Source of the DNA: an uncultured Oscillospiraceae bacterium
GTDB lineage: Bacteria > Bacillota > Clostridia > Oscillospirales > Oscillospiraceae
DNA length: 47,251 bases
Reading direction: 5' to 3'
Assembly: GCA_947584295.1 (NCBI GenBank)
Contig: CANPWM010000011.1
Coordinates: forward strand, 1 to 47,251
A program made the translations under genes and the position numbers. Numbering within the stretch: the stretch's first letter is position 1; each line of letters begins with the position of its first letter. The notes below the pieces were generated by a model, which was not told the origin of the DNA, did not search any database, and worked only from the letters and a program-made list of their open reading frames with translations. Positions 1-9,081 of the stretch are shown here, piece after piece.

Positions 1-33
1 TTAAAGGGCAAGGCTTTGGTTTGGTGAAGGGAT

Positions 34-297
34 ATGCGCAAGGGATTTGGAGTTTTGAGCGCCATTGTGTGGCTCACGCAGTTTGGTATCTCCGTGGTGG
101 GGCCTGTGGTGCTTTGCGTGTGGGGGGCGGTATGGCTCCGCAACCGCTTTGACCTGGGGGCCTGGATCGTCATTGCAGGGGTGCTTCTGGGGTTGGGCGG
201 CGCGGCCACCAGCCTCTGGTCGTCCCTGAAGGCCATAGACAGACAGGCGAAAAGCGACGACAAGGACTCCGGCGTAGGCTTCAACGACCACAAATGA
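34..297 (+). CDS. atpZ: AtpZ/AtpI-like small membrane protein of the ATP synthase operon
   Basis: Protein of 87 residues with two hydrophobic segments (about residues 6-30 and 42-64) joined by a short basic loop with an RNRFDLG-like turn, then a charged tail. This matches the AtpZ family that heads many Bacillota F1Fo-ATPase operons. Family members are thought to help c-ring assembly or to move divalent cations with AtpI; that role is known from the family and not shown here. ATG start preceded by a GAAGGG ribosome site. It lies 9 nt upstream of atpI, so it is probably the first gene of the operon, but the promoter is outside the window. The length is normal for the family. Confidence 0.75.
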   Translation: MRKGFGVLSAIVWLTQFGISVVGPVVLCVWGAVWLRNRFDLGAWIVIAGVLLGLGGAATSLWSSLKAIDRQAKSDDKDSGVGFNDHK

Positions 298-306
298 GGG
301 ATCTTG

Positions 307-723
307 ATGTTTCACAATAACGCCGCCATACGGCAGTTTTTCAAAATAGCCATCTGCGTGGCCGTCCTTACGGCGCTGGAGATCGGCGTTTACGCCGCCA
401 TTGGGCGGTTCAGCCTCCAGGTGCTGTGGGGGGCGCTTTTCGGGGCGGCGGCCTCGGCGCTGAATTTTCTGGCGCTGACCGTCACCGTCTCCCGGGCCGC
501 CGACAGGGCGGAGGGGGGAGACCCCATCAAGGCCAGGGCGGCGGTGCAGGGTTCCTCGGTGCTGCGGCTCCTTGTCCTGGCGGCGGCGTATATCCTGGTG
601 CTGAGATTTACCACGTTCGACCCGCTGGCGGCGGTGCTGCCGCTGGTATTTGTGCAGATAAGCATTAGTCTTATGGAGTTTTTCCGAAAGGACGGTGAAA
701 AGAATGGAAGTCAACGGCCCTAA
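307..723 (+). CDS. atpI: ATP synthase subunit I (AtpI-like)
   Basis: About 138 residues with four predicted membrane helices: two in the first 60 residues and two in the last 60, separated by a charged linker. This is the usual layout of the ATP synthase I family, a c-ring assembly factor that is not part of the finished enzyme. An in-frame TTG at 304 exists, but GAGGG at 295-299 is better spaced for the ATG at 307. The 3' end overlaps the atpB start by 20 nt, which suggests translational coupling. Sequence conservation in this family is low, so the call relies on position and topology. Confidence 0.75.
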   Translation: MFHNNAAIRQFFKIAICVAVLTALEIGVYAAIGRFSLQVLWGALFGAAASALNFLALTVTVSRAADRAEGGDPIKARAAVQGSSVLRLLVLAAAYILVLRFTTFDPLAAVLPLVFVQISISLMEFFRKDGEKNGSQRP

Positions 724-1588
724 GGTATATCTCCGCCTGGGCGGCATGAACATCATCACCCAGACCACGGCGGCCAGCTTCGCGGTGATGCTCCTGCTGT
801 GTATCGCCGGGTATTTTCTGGGGCGGAACCTGAAAAAACGGCCCGGGCGTATGCAGGTGCTGACGGAGAAGGGCGTCTCCATGCTCTACGGCCTGGTGGA
901 AGAGACCATGGGCAAGCACAACGCCTACTGGACCCCCTACATCGGGGCGCTGTTCCTCTCCTCCCTGGGCGGCTCCCTTATCGGCATGACGGGCATTTTC
1001 CGCTCCGCCACCTCCGACGTGTCCACCACCATCACCTGGGCGCTGATGACCAGCTTTCTGGTGTGGGGCTGTACCATCAAAAACAGCGGCCTTAAGAGCT
1101 TCCTTAAGGGGTACATAAACCCGCTGAATATCGTCTCCGACATCGCCCAGCCCGTCAGTATGGCCTTCCGTCACTTCGGCAACATCATGGGCGGCGGAGT
1201 GCTGACAAGTATCCTCTACACAGGCCTTGCGGGGCTTTCCTCCCTGATCGTGGGGGCGGTGCGGTCCAACGGCTGGCTCGTCACCGGCGTCACGGCGCTG
1301 GCGGGGGCGCTCCTGCTGCTCCTGGGCTTTAAAAAGAAGAAGCTGGCCCCCAAGCTTTTCGGCGCGGTGTTCGCCGCCGTGGCTGTGGCGGCGGCGCTGG
1401 AGCTTTTGGGCGTGTTCCGGGAGATCCCCATTCTGGAGGTGGGCATCCCGGCGGTGCTGAGCCTTTATTTTGACATCTTCTCCGGCGGCATCCAGGCGCT
1501 GGTGTTCTCCCTGCTGACCATGGTCTACGTGGGCATGGCCTGCCCTCCCCGCGAGGAGAAGGAGAAGCAGGAAAAAACAGGTAATTAA
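704..1588 (+). CDS. atpB: F-type ATP synthase subunit a
   Basis: Membrane stator subunit that forms the ion half-channels against the c-ring. The essential stator arginine is visible in the motif AFRHFGNIMGG at about residue 156, matching the family (L)RLFGN motif. Five or six hydrophobic helices are present. The C-terminal helix pair contains LEVGIPAVLSLYFDIFSGGIQ, the usual last-helix region. An upstream in-frame GTG at 695 lies too close to the AAAGGA site at 688-692, while the ATG at 704 is well spaced, so 704 is preferred. About 294 residues, longer than many family members, with a basic insert KKKKLAPK before the last helices. It ends inside a small hairpin. Confidence 0.93.
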   Translation: MEVNGPKVYLRLGGMNIITQTTAASFAVMLLLCIAGYFLGRNLKKRPGRMQVLTEKGVSMLYGLVEETMGKHNAYWTPYIGALFLSSLGGSLIGMTGIFRSATSDVSTTITWALMTSFLVWGCTIKNSGLKSFLKGYINPLNIVSDIAQPVSMAFRHFGNIMGGGVLTSILYTGLAGLSSLIVGAVRSNGWLVTGVTALAGALLLLLGFKKKKLAPKLFGAVFAAVAVAAALELLGVFREIPILEVGIPAVLSLYFDIFSGGIQALVFSLLTMVYVGMACPPREEKEKQEKTGN

Positions 1589-1610
1589 CCGTATAATTAT
1601 AATACGGTTA
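1586..1610 (+). promoter_or_regulatory. Intercistronic hairpin between atpB and atpE
   Basis: A perfect 9-bp inverted repeat (TAACCGTAT / ATACGGTTA, loop of 7 nt) begins at the atpB stop codon. There is no T-run, so it is not a terminator. It sits ahead of the strong AGGAGGT site of atpE. Inference: it may stabilise or define the processed end of the atpE mRNA, which needs high expression because c is the most abundant subunit. Confidence 0.55.
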
Positions 1611-1648
1611 AGGATAAAAAACGCAAACTACTTTAGGAGGTAAATAGT

Positions 1649-1888
1649 ATGGGTGAAATCGTTAGAGCCGCGGCTGTTCTGGGCGCGGGACTTTGCATGG
1701 GTATCGGAGCGATCGGCCCCGCCTTGGGCGAGGGCAACGCCGTAGGGAAGGCCCTGGAGGGCATGGCTCGCCAGCCGGAGGCCGCCAGCACCCTGCGTAC
1801 CAACATGATCCTGGGCTGCGCCATCACCGAGTCCACGGGCATCTACTCCCTGGTCATCGCGATCCTGCTGATCTTCGCTGTCAGATAA
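1649..1888 (+). CDS. atpE: F-type ATP synthase subunit c, Na+-type with two carboxylates
   Basis: Proteolipid rotor subunit of 79 residues made of two membrane hairpin helices around a conserved RQPE loop (R41 Q42 P43). Helix 2 carries the ion-binding glutamate E61 in TESTGIYSLVIA, with S62, T63 and Y66, which is the Na+-binding signature known from Ilyobacter and related species. Helix 1 has E28 where the classical Na+ signature has Gln. Such a two-carboxylate site has been described for the Fusobacterium nucleatum c-ring. The prediction is therefore Na+ coupling; experimental ion specificity is unknown. AGGAGGT at 1634-1640 gives ideal spacing to the ATG. Confidence 0.95.
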   Translation: MGEIVRAAAVLGAGLCMGIGAIGPALGEGNAVGKALEGMARQPEAASTLRTNMILGCAITESTGIYSLVIAILLIFAVR

Positions 1889-1930
1889 GCGGCGCTTACA
1901 GGGCTATTATCACCGGAAGGAGTGAGTGAC

Positions 1931-2458
1931 TTGCTGATTTTAACACAGGTCACACAATTTGAGAGTCTGGTGGGGGTGAACCCCTGGACGGCACTCTTTA
2001 CCTTCTGCAACATGATCATAACCTTCCTCCTGCTGAAGAAGTTCCTCTTCAAGCCGGTGAAGAAGATGATTGACCAGCGGCAGAAGGAGATCGACGATAT
2101 GTATAAGGAGGCGGAGGCCTCCAGGACCGAGGCGGCCAAGCTCCAGGCGGACTATGAGGAGCATCTGAGCGCCGCCAGGGCCGAGCGGGACGAGATCCTG
2201 CGGGACGCGGTGTCCCGCGCCCGGAAGCGGGAGTCGGAGATCTTGTCGGAGGCCAAGTCCGACGCCGCGGCTATGCTGGCCAAGGCGGAGAGCGACATCG
2301 CCCAGGAGAAGAAAAAGGCCCTCAACGAAGTGAAGAACGAGATCTCCTCCCTGTCCGTCTCCATCGCGGAGACGGTGGTGGAGCGGGAGATCACCCAGGC
2401 CGACCATGAGCGGCTGGTGATGGAGTTCATCGGGAAGCTGGGGGAGGACAATGACTGA
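1931..2458 (+). CDS. atpF: F-type ATP synthase subunit b
   Basis: Peripheral stalk subunit. One N-terminal membrane helix (WTALFTFCNMIITFLLLKKF) is followed by a long charged coiled coil rich in Ala, Glu, Arg and Lys that reaches F1. A GTG in frame at 1922 overlaps the GGAAGGAG ribosome site (1915-1922), so the TTG at 1931, spaced 8 nt from it, is the more likely start; this gives about 175 residues, within the family range. The last 8 nt overlap atpH. Only one b gene is visible, so b probably forms a homodimer. Confidence 0.92.
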   Translation: MLILTQVTQFESLVGVNPWTALFTFCNMIITFLLLKKFLFKPVKKMIDQRQKEIDDMYKEAEASRTEAAKLQADYEEHLSAARAERDEILRDAVSRARKRESEILSEAKSDAAAMLAKAESDIAQEKKKALNEVKNEISSLSVSIAETVVEREITQADHERLVMEFIGKLGEDND

Positions 2459-2990
2459 CTTTGCCAGAACCTACGGCGGCTCCCTCTATGAGCTGGCCCG
2501 GGACGAGGGCCTGACGGGGGAGATACTGTCTCAGCTCCAGCTTTGCGACGGGATCCTGGCCGGGACGCCGGAGTACACGCGCTTTCTCAGCACCCCCGCC
2601 GTCACCCGGGAGGCCCGCAGGGCCGCCGTGGACGAGAGCTTCGGCCCGCAGGTACACCCCTATGTGGCGGGGTTCCTGAAGCTTTTGGTGGATCGGGGGC
2701 AGGTGAGGGAGTTTTCCGCCTGCGTCCGGGCCTTCCGGGAGCGGTACAACGAGGACAACGGCATTTTGGAGGTGACCGTCACCACCGTGGCGGCGCTGAC
2801 GGACTCCGTCCGGGAGAGGCTCCTGGAGAAGCTGACGGCCATGTTCGACAGGAGGATCGTGCTGGAGGAGAAGGTAGACCCCGGGGTGCTGGGCGGTATG
2901 CGCCTGGAGTGCGCCGGGAAACGGTACGACGGCACGGTGCGGGACCGGCTGGACAGGATCCGCCGGGGACTCCGGGAGACTGTCCTTTGA
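2451..2990 (+). CDS. atpH: F-type ATP synthase subunit delta
   Basis: OSCP/delta subunit of 179 residues linking the b stalk to the top of the alpha-beta hexamer. The N-terminal helical domain (about residues 1-105, starting TDFARTYGGSLYELARDEG) and the C-terminal motif VDPGVLGGMRLE near residue 142 are both characteristic of the family. The ATG overlaps the end of atpF in the ATGACTGA arrangement, indicating translational coupling, and atpA starts 29 nt after its stop codon. Length and domain order are ordinary. Confidence 0.93.
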   Translation: MTDFARTYGGSLYELARDEGLTGEILSQLQLCDGILAGTPEYTRFLSTPAVTREARRAAVDESFGPQVHPYVAGFLKLLVDRGQVREFSACVRAFRERYNEDNGILEVTVTTVAALTDSVRERLLEKLTAMFDRRIVLEEKVDPGVLGGMRLECAGKRYDGTVRDRLDRIRRGLRETVL

Positions 2991-3019
2991 ACCGCAATTT
3001 TTTGTAGGAGAGTTATACC

Positions 3020-4528
3020 ATGGAACTTAAACCAGAGGAGATAACCAGGATCATAAAGGCCCAGATCAAGAATTACTCCAAGCTTATCGAGGAGAGCGAG
3101 ACGGGCACCGTCATACTGGTGGGCGACGGCATCGCCAGGGCGTCGGGCCTGACGAACTGCCTGATGAACGAGCTTGTAGAGTTCCCCAACGGCGAGTACG
3201 GCATGGCCCAGAACCTGGAGGAAAATTCCGTTTCCATCGTTATCCTTGGTTCCGACGCCGGGATCCGGGAGGGGGACCAGGTGAAGCGCACGGGCAGGGT
3301 GGTGTCCGTCCCCGTGGGGGAGGCCCTTATCGGCCGCGTGGTGGACGCCCTGGGCCAGCCCATCGACGGCAAGGGGGAGATCGCCGCGGCGCGGTTCGAC
3401 CCCATCGAGGCGCCGGCACCCGGCATCATTGAGCGCAAGAGCGTCTCGGTACCTTTGCAGACGGGCATCAAGGCCATCGACTCCATGATCCCCATCGGGC
3501 GGGGCCAGCGCGAGCTGATCATCGGCGACCGGCAAACGGGCAAGTCCACCATTGCCATTGACACCATCATCAACCAGAAGGGCAAGGACTGCCTGTGCAT
3601 CTATGTGGCTATCGGGCAGAAACGCTCCACGGTGGCCCAGGTGGTAAGCACCCTGGAGGCCGCCGGGGCCATGGACTACACCACCGTGGTGTCCGCTACG
3701 GCCTCGGAGCTGGCCCCCATGCAGTACATCGCGCCCTATTCCGGCTGCACCATGGGCGAGTATTTCATGAAGCAGGGGAAGGACGTGCTGGTGATCTATG
3801 ACGATCTCAGTAAGCACGCGGTGGCCTACCGGGCCATCTCCCTGCTGATCCGGCGGCCCCCCGGACGGGAGGCGTATCCGGGCGACGTGTTCTACCTCCA
3901 CTCCCGGCTTTTGGAGCGGGCGGCCAGAATGGCCCCGGAGTACGGCGGCGGGTCGCTGACGGCCCTGCCTATCATCGAGACCCAGGCGGGAGACGTGTCG
4001 GCGTATATCCCCACCAACGTTATCTCCATCACCGACGGACAGATCTTCCTGGAGACGGAGCTTTTCCACTCCGGCATCATGCCCGCCGTGAACCCGGGCA
4101 TATCCGTCTCCCGCGTGGGCGGCTCGGCGCAGATCAAGGCCATGAAGAAGGTGGCCGGTTCCCTGAAGCTCATCTACTCCCAGTACAGGGAGCTTCAGTC
4201 CTTCGCCCAGTTCGGTTCCGATCTTGATCAGGACACCAAGGACAGGCTTGCCCAGGGCGAGCGGATCGTGGAGGTCCTGAAGCAGAAAAACGGCGCGCCC
4301 GTGGAGGTGGCCCATCAGGTGTGCATCTTCTACGCGGCCACAGGCGGGTATTTGAAGGACATAGAGACGGGGAAAATTTCTGAATTTGAGCAGGGCCTGT
4401 ACGACTACATGGACGAGCATGGCTATGACGTGCTGTCCGCTATCCGTGAGACGGGCAAGCTGGAGCCGTCCACGGAGGAGGAGCTGAAGGCCTGCATCAC
4501 CAAGTATATTGAGATCTTCAACAAGTGA
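3020..4528 (+). CDS. atpA: F-type ATP synthase subunit alpha
   Basis: Non-catalytic nucleotide-binding subunit of F1, 502 residues. The Walker A motif GDRQTGKST is at residues 169-177, and the F1 signature region [17 protein letters not shown] follows near residue 360. The N-terminal beta barrel, nucleotide-binding domain and helical C-terminal domain are all present in normal proportions. GTAGGAGAG upstream supports the ATG. It is followed after 11 nt by atpG. No truncation or substitution was noticed. Confidence 0.97.
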   Translation: MELKPEEITRIIKAQIKNYSKLIEESETGTVILVGDGIARASGLTNCLMNELVEFPNGEYGMAQNLEENSVSIVILGSDAGIREGDQVKRTGRVVSVPVGEALIGRVVDALGQPIDGKGEIAAARFDPIEAPAPGIIERKSVSVPLQTGIKAIDSMIPIGRGQRELIIGDRQTGKSTIAIDTIINQKGKDCLCIYVAIGQKRSTVAQVVSTLEAAGAMDYTTVVSATASELAPMQYIAPYSGCTMGEYFMKQGKDVLVIYDDLSKHAVAYRAISLLIRRPPGREAYPGDVFYLHSRLLERAARMAPEYGGGSLTALPIIETQAGDVSAYIPTNVISITDGQIFLETELFHSGIMPAVNPGISVSRVGGSAQIKAMKKVAGSLKLIYSQYRELQSFAQFGSDLDQDTKDRLAQGERIVEVLKQKNGAPVEVAHQVCIFYAATGGYLKDIETGKISEFEQGLYDYMDEHGYDVLSAIRETGKLEPSTEEELKACITKYIEIFNK

Positions 4529-4539
4529 GGTGAGCCACA

Positions 4540-5388
4540 GTGGCCGGTGTTTCCATGAAGGATATCAAGCTGCGCATACGCAGTATGGAGAGCACCAAGC
4601 AGATCACCAAGGCCATGGAGATGGTGGCGGCCTCCAAGCTGCGCCGCGCCCAGGACAACGTGACCCGCAGCCGCCCCTATTTTGAGACGATCTACGCCAC
4701 CATGTGCGCCATTGCCAGAAGCTCCGGCAGCTTTACCTCGCCGTATCTGGAGAGCCGGGAGGTCAAAAAGAGCTGCTATGTGGTGATCGCCGGCGACAGG
4801 GGCCTGGCGGGGGGCTATAACCACAACGTCCTGAAGCTGGCGGAGGCGGAGATGGCGCAAAGGAGCGTCACCGTTGTCCCCATCGGGAAGAAGAGCGTGG
4901 AGAATTTCCGCGCCCACGGGTACGATATCCTGACGGACGCCTATATTCAGGCGGGGAGCATGTCGGTGTCCGACTGCTTTACCCTGGCGAAAGACCTGTG
5001 CGGGCGGTTCCTGGCGGGGGAGTTTGACGAGGTGCGCATCGTCTATACGGGGTTTGTGTCCATTCTGACCCAGCAGCCCACGGCCATGACCGTCCTGCCC
5101 CTCCAGGGGGAGGGGGAGCCGGAGGCGGCGCCCTCGGAGACGATCTACGAGCCGGACAGCGAGACGCTGTTCGCCGCCATCGTGCCGGAGTACCTGGGGG
5201 GCCTGCTGTACGGGGCGCTGTGCGAGTGCGTGGCCTCGGAGCAGGGCGCGCGGCGCACGGCTATGGATTCGGCCACCAAGAACGCCGAGGAGATGATCGG
5301 CGACCTGTCGCTGAAATATAACCGCGCCCGCCAGGGGGCCATCACCCAGGAGATCACGGAGATCGTGGCGGGATCCACCGGCTCATAA
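4540..5388 (+). CDS. atpG: F-type ATP synthase subunit gamma
   Basis: Central rotor shaft of F1, 282 residues. The N-terminal helix SMKDIKLRIRSMESTKQITKAMEMVAASKL-type sequence and the C-terminal helix (RRTAMDSATKNAEEMIGDL) form the coiled coil that turns inside the hexamer; both match the family closely. The start is a GTG at 4540, preceded by GAGGTGA that overlaps the atpA stop. It is separated from atpD by an unusually long 187-nt gap that contains palindromic repeats. Confidence 0.96.
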   Translation: MAGVSMKDIKLRIRSMESTKQITKAMEMVAASKLRRAQDNVTRSRPYFETIYATMCAIARSSGSFTSPYLESREVKKSCYVVIAGDRGLAGGYNHNVLKLAEAEMAQRSVTVVPIGKKSVENFRAHGYDILTDAYIQAGSMSVSDCFTLAKDLCGRFLAGEFDEVRIVYTGFVSILTQQPTAMTVLPLQGEGEPEAAPSETIYEPDSETLFAAIVPEYLGGLLYGALCECVASEQGARRTAMDSATKNAEEMIGDLSLKYNRARQGAITQEITEIVAGSTGS

Positions 5389-6967
<1,579 letters not shown>

Positions 6968-6972
6968 CCGGC

Positions 6973-7383
6973 ATGGCGACCTTCAAGCTGAAAATCGTCA
7001 CCCCCGACGAGGCGATGTTCGACGGGGAGGCCCGGAGCCTGACGGTGAGGACCGTGGAGGGCGACGTGTGTATCCTGCCGGGGCATATCAACTTCCTCAC
7101 CGCCCTGGGCATGGGGGAGGCCAAGGTCGTCCCCGCTGAGGGGGAGGCCCGCCGCGCCGCGTGCATCGGCGGAATGCTGTCGGTGAACGGGGAGCAGGTG
7201 ACGCTGGCCCCCACCACCTTTGAGTGGGCCGACCAGATCGACCTTTCCCGGGCGGAGCGCGCCCGGGAGCAGGCCCAGGAGAAGCTGGCCCACCGGGAGA
7301 AGCTCAACGACCACGAGTTTGCCATCGCCGAGGCGAAGTTGAAGCGGGCGCTGGTGCGCTCCAGCGTGGCCAGCAGGAGATAA
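6973..7383 (+). CDS. atpC: F-type ATP synthase subunit epsilon
   Basis: F1 epsilon subunit of about 136 residues, last gene of the operon. The N-terminal beta sandwich (ATFKLKIVTPDEAMFDGEA, then VEGDVCILPGHINFLTAL) and the C-terminal helical hairpin rich in Ala, Arg and Glu match the family; the latter acts as an inhibitory element in many bacteria. GTG at 6964 overlaps the atpD stop, but GAGAGG at 6958-6963 favours the ATG at 6973. A hairpin with a short T-run follows downstream. Confidence 0.94.
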   Translation: MATFKLKIVTPDEAMFDGEARSLTVRTVEGDVCILPGHINFLTALGMGEAKVVPAEGEARRAACIGGMLSVNGEQVTLAPTTFEWADQIDLSRAERAREQAQEKLAHREKLNDHEFAIAEAKLKRALVRSSVASRR

Positions 7384-7473
7384 AAAAGAGAAAGGCTCTC
7401 CGGCTTTTGGGGCCGGTCATAAAACAGTATGTTGTTTGCGCTTGTCTGTAGGACGGGCAAGGGCAGCGGATAG

Positions 7474-7512
7474 GAACGCTCTGATTGATGTCAAAATCGT
7501 CGGAGCGTTTTC
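7474..7512 (+). terminator. Probable terminator after the atp operon
   Basis: Inverted repeat AACGCTC (7475-7481) and GAGCGTT (7503-7509) followed by TTTCT. The loop is large (21 nt), so the call is moderate. It resembles the hairpin at 46710-46727 ahead of the other AT-rich gene. The rest of 7384-7660 is AT-rich, with a promoter-like module and no gene. Confidence 0.45.
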
Positions 7513-7570
7513 TATTTGATATACACAGAGATTTAAGAAAAAGATTTTGATGAGCGTGCTTAAAGAGTGA

Positions 7571-7599
7571 TAGATTTCTTCACATTTGGGTGGTATAGT
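7571..7599 (+). promoter_or_regulatory. Promoter module of the phosphotransferase gene
   Basis: TAGATT (7571-7576), 17-nt spacer, then TGG-TATAGT (7594-7599), an extended -10 type. The same layout, with the same -35-like hexamer and spacer length, occurs at 46784-46812. Homology between the two loci extends about 80 nt upstream and 35 nt downstream. Confidence 0.6.
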
Positions 7600-7660
7600 G
7601 TTAAATGTTGAGTGGGTGACTGTTCGATTAATCGGAATTTGAAATGGAGAGAGCAAGAAG

Positions 7661-8536
7661 TTGAGTACGGCAGAAATACTTACACAAATGGGCTTTGGCA
7701 AGCCGGATAGAATTGAAGTTTTTAAGAGCGCAGAGGACGATAAAGACTATAATGCTTGGAAAGTAGAAATTGACCATACGGTTTACGTTCTGAAAAAAAC
7801 GGGCGATCAGGAAATATCCGTTTATGAGACATTTCTGAAACAGGCTGAATATGGGGCTCCGCGTTTCTATAAGAGCATTAACTGTCACGATGAAAAATAT
7901 ATGCTTATTGAATATATTGAAGGAAATGATCTGCGTGTATGTGAGAGAAAGTCACTGACCGCAGTTCTGGACGCTTTGATTTATTTGCAGAAGCTGTATT
8001 GGGAAAGACGGGACCTTCAGAATATTGGTTTTGGTTTCGAGGCAAGCTTGTCGGATCGTCGAACGCGCGGCGAATATCTGAATGACCCGGATTTGGAACA
8101 GGCTTATGAAACATTCTTGCGGCTATATTCAAGTATTCCGAGGACGCTGTGTCACGATGATCTTCTTCCGTTTAATGTCGTAATCGCAAAGGGAAAGGCA
8201 ACGATCATTGATTGGGAGTACGCAGGTATTTTGCCTTACCCAACTTCGCTCGCTCGTCTGATTGCACACGGCGAGGAAGATGAGAAAGCATTTTTCCACA
8301 TGAAACAAGCAGATAAGGACTATGCAATTGAATACTTTTTTGAGCATTTGTTAAAAGATAAGGGCATAAATTACGACGATTATCTTAGAACCATGGATTA
8401 CTTTTTGCTCTTTGAGTATTGCGAATGGATTATGCTCGGTAATAAATACAATGACACAAAATCAGAACGGTTTAAGGCGTATTTGATTAAGGCGAAAAAT
8501 CTCGCAAAAAGAATTGAGAGAAACAAAGATTATTAA
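7661..8536 (+). CDS. Phosphotransferase, aminoglycoside/choline kinase-like fold
   Basis: Protein of 291 residues of the APH/choline kinase superfamily. The catalytic loop LCHDDLLPFNVV (about residue 162, HxDxxxxN form) and the metal-binding IIDWEYAG motif are both clear. The substrate cannot be told from sequence: choline, an amino sugar or an aminoglycoside are all possible. TTG start supported by GGAGAGAG at 7645-7652, spaced 8 nt. The gene is strikingly AT-rich in a GC-rich neighbourhood, with many AAA, GAA, ATT and TTT codons, and stands alone between the atp operon and a repeat. I infer horizontal acquisition. Confidence 0.8.
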   Translation: MSTAEILTQMGFGKPDRIEVFKSAEDDKDYNAWKVEIDHTVYVLKKTGDQEISVYETFLKQAEYGAPRFYKSINCHDEKYMLIEYIEGNDLRVCERKSLTAVLDALIYLQKLYWERRDLQNIGFGFEASLSDRRTRGEYLNDPDLEQAYETFLRLYSSIPRTLCHDDLLPFNVVIAKGKATIIDWEYAGILPYPTSLARLIAHGEEDEKAFFHMKQADKDYAIEYFFEHLLKDKGINYDDYLRTMDYFLLFEYCEWIMLGNKYNDTKSERFKAYLIKAKNLAKRIERNKDY

Positions 8537-8600
8537 AAGATGATTTTTTAAGAAACAGCATGACTAATAATCAACTTCCCATTCGATGAGCAGTAGAAAA

Positions 8601-8630
8601 CCCCTTTAGGAACTAAAGGGCGCACTTTTT
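8601..8630 (+). terminator. Terminator of the phosphotransferase gene
   Basis: CCCTTTAG-GAA-CTAAAGGG stem-loop followed closely by a CTTTTT tract. A partial second copy of the 3' arm and T-tract (TAAAGGGCGGACTTTTT) follows at about 8655-8671. Confidence 0.7.
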
Positions 8631-8697
8631 CGTGATGTCAGGCCCGTCAGGACGTAAAGGGCGGACTTTTTGCAGTCTCACGGCCATATATTGGGTG

Positions 8698-9063
8698 AAA
8701 AGGACGGTATTGTAAACGCAATGCCGTCCTTTCAGATTGTCAAAAAACGCAAATCGAGTTTTTTCCGGCGGCATGTACGTCGGAAAAAATCCCTTTTGTC
8801 GCACAAGCGTGCAAATGGGGCTTCCGCCGGGCCGCTGCCCGGTGGGGAGAGGCGGAGCGAAGTCCGCGACTGAGCCTTCGCGCCTGCGCGGAGGCGAGGT
8901 ATCGCGACTTCCGCGACGACGACGCGCGCAGGGCGACGGCAGGGGGAAATATCTGAATTTCGCAAAATTCAGATATTTCCCCCGCACGTTCCCCTTTGTC
9001 GGAAAAGGCCAACGGCCTTTTTCGACAGGATAAAAGACGGTATTGCGTTTACAATACCGTCCT
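8698..9063 (+). repeat. Palindromic mosaic repeat, copy 1, with flanking inverted hairpins
   Basis: Core 8759-9026 opens with hairpin A (TTTTTTCCG ... CGGAAAAAA, 8759-8789), continues with a GC-rich middle (about 8815-8935), then hairpin E (8947-8978, AAATATCTGAATTT against its complement) and a last stem around GGCC (8998-9026). Copies occur at 20437-20583 (reverse, internally deleted) and 41359-41629. The core is flanked by two near-identical palindromes in opposite orientation: GACGGTATTG with loop TAAACG at 8703-8728, and the same stem with loop CGTTTA at 9036-9061. No convincing gene lies between 8537 and 9081; open frames here follow the repeat's composition. Confidence 0.8.
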
Positions 9064-9081
9064 ATTATTAATCGGGGTGGA

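Noticed and set aside
2660..4420. A 586-codon minus-strand frame opposite atpH and atpA.
   Set aside because: Same reason: composition mirrors the reverse of atpA, no start signal or motif.
8613..9033. Several overlapping frames of 60-125 codons in the region after the phosphotransferase gene.
   Set aside because: They lie in the palindromic mosaic repeat, occur on both strands, and recur as similar peptides in copies 2 and 3 because the DNA is repeated.
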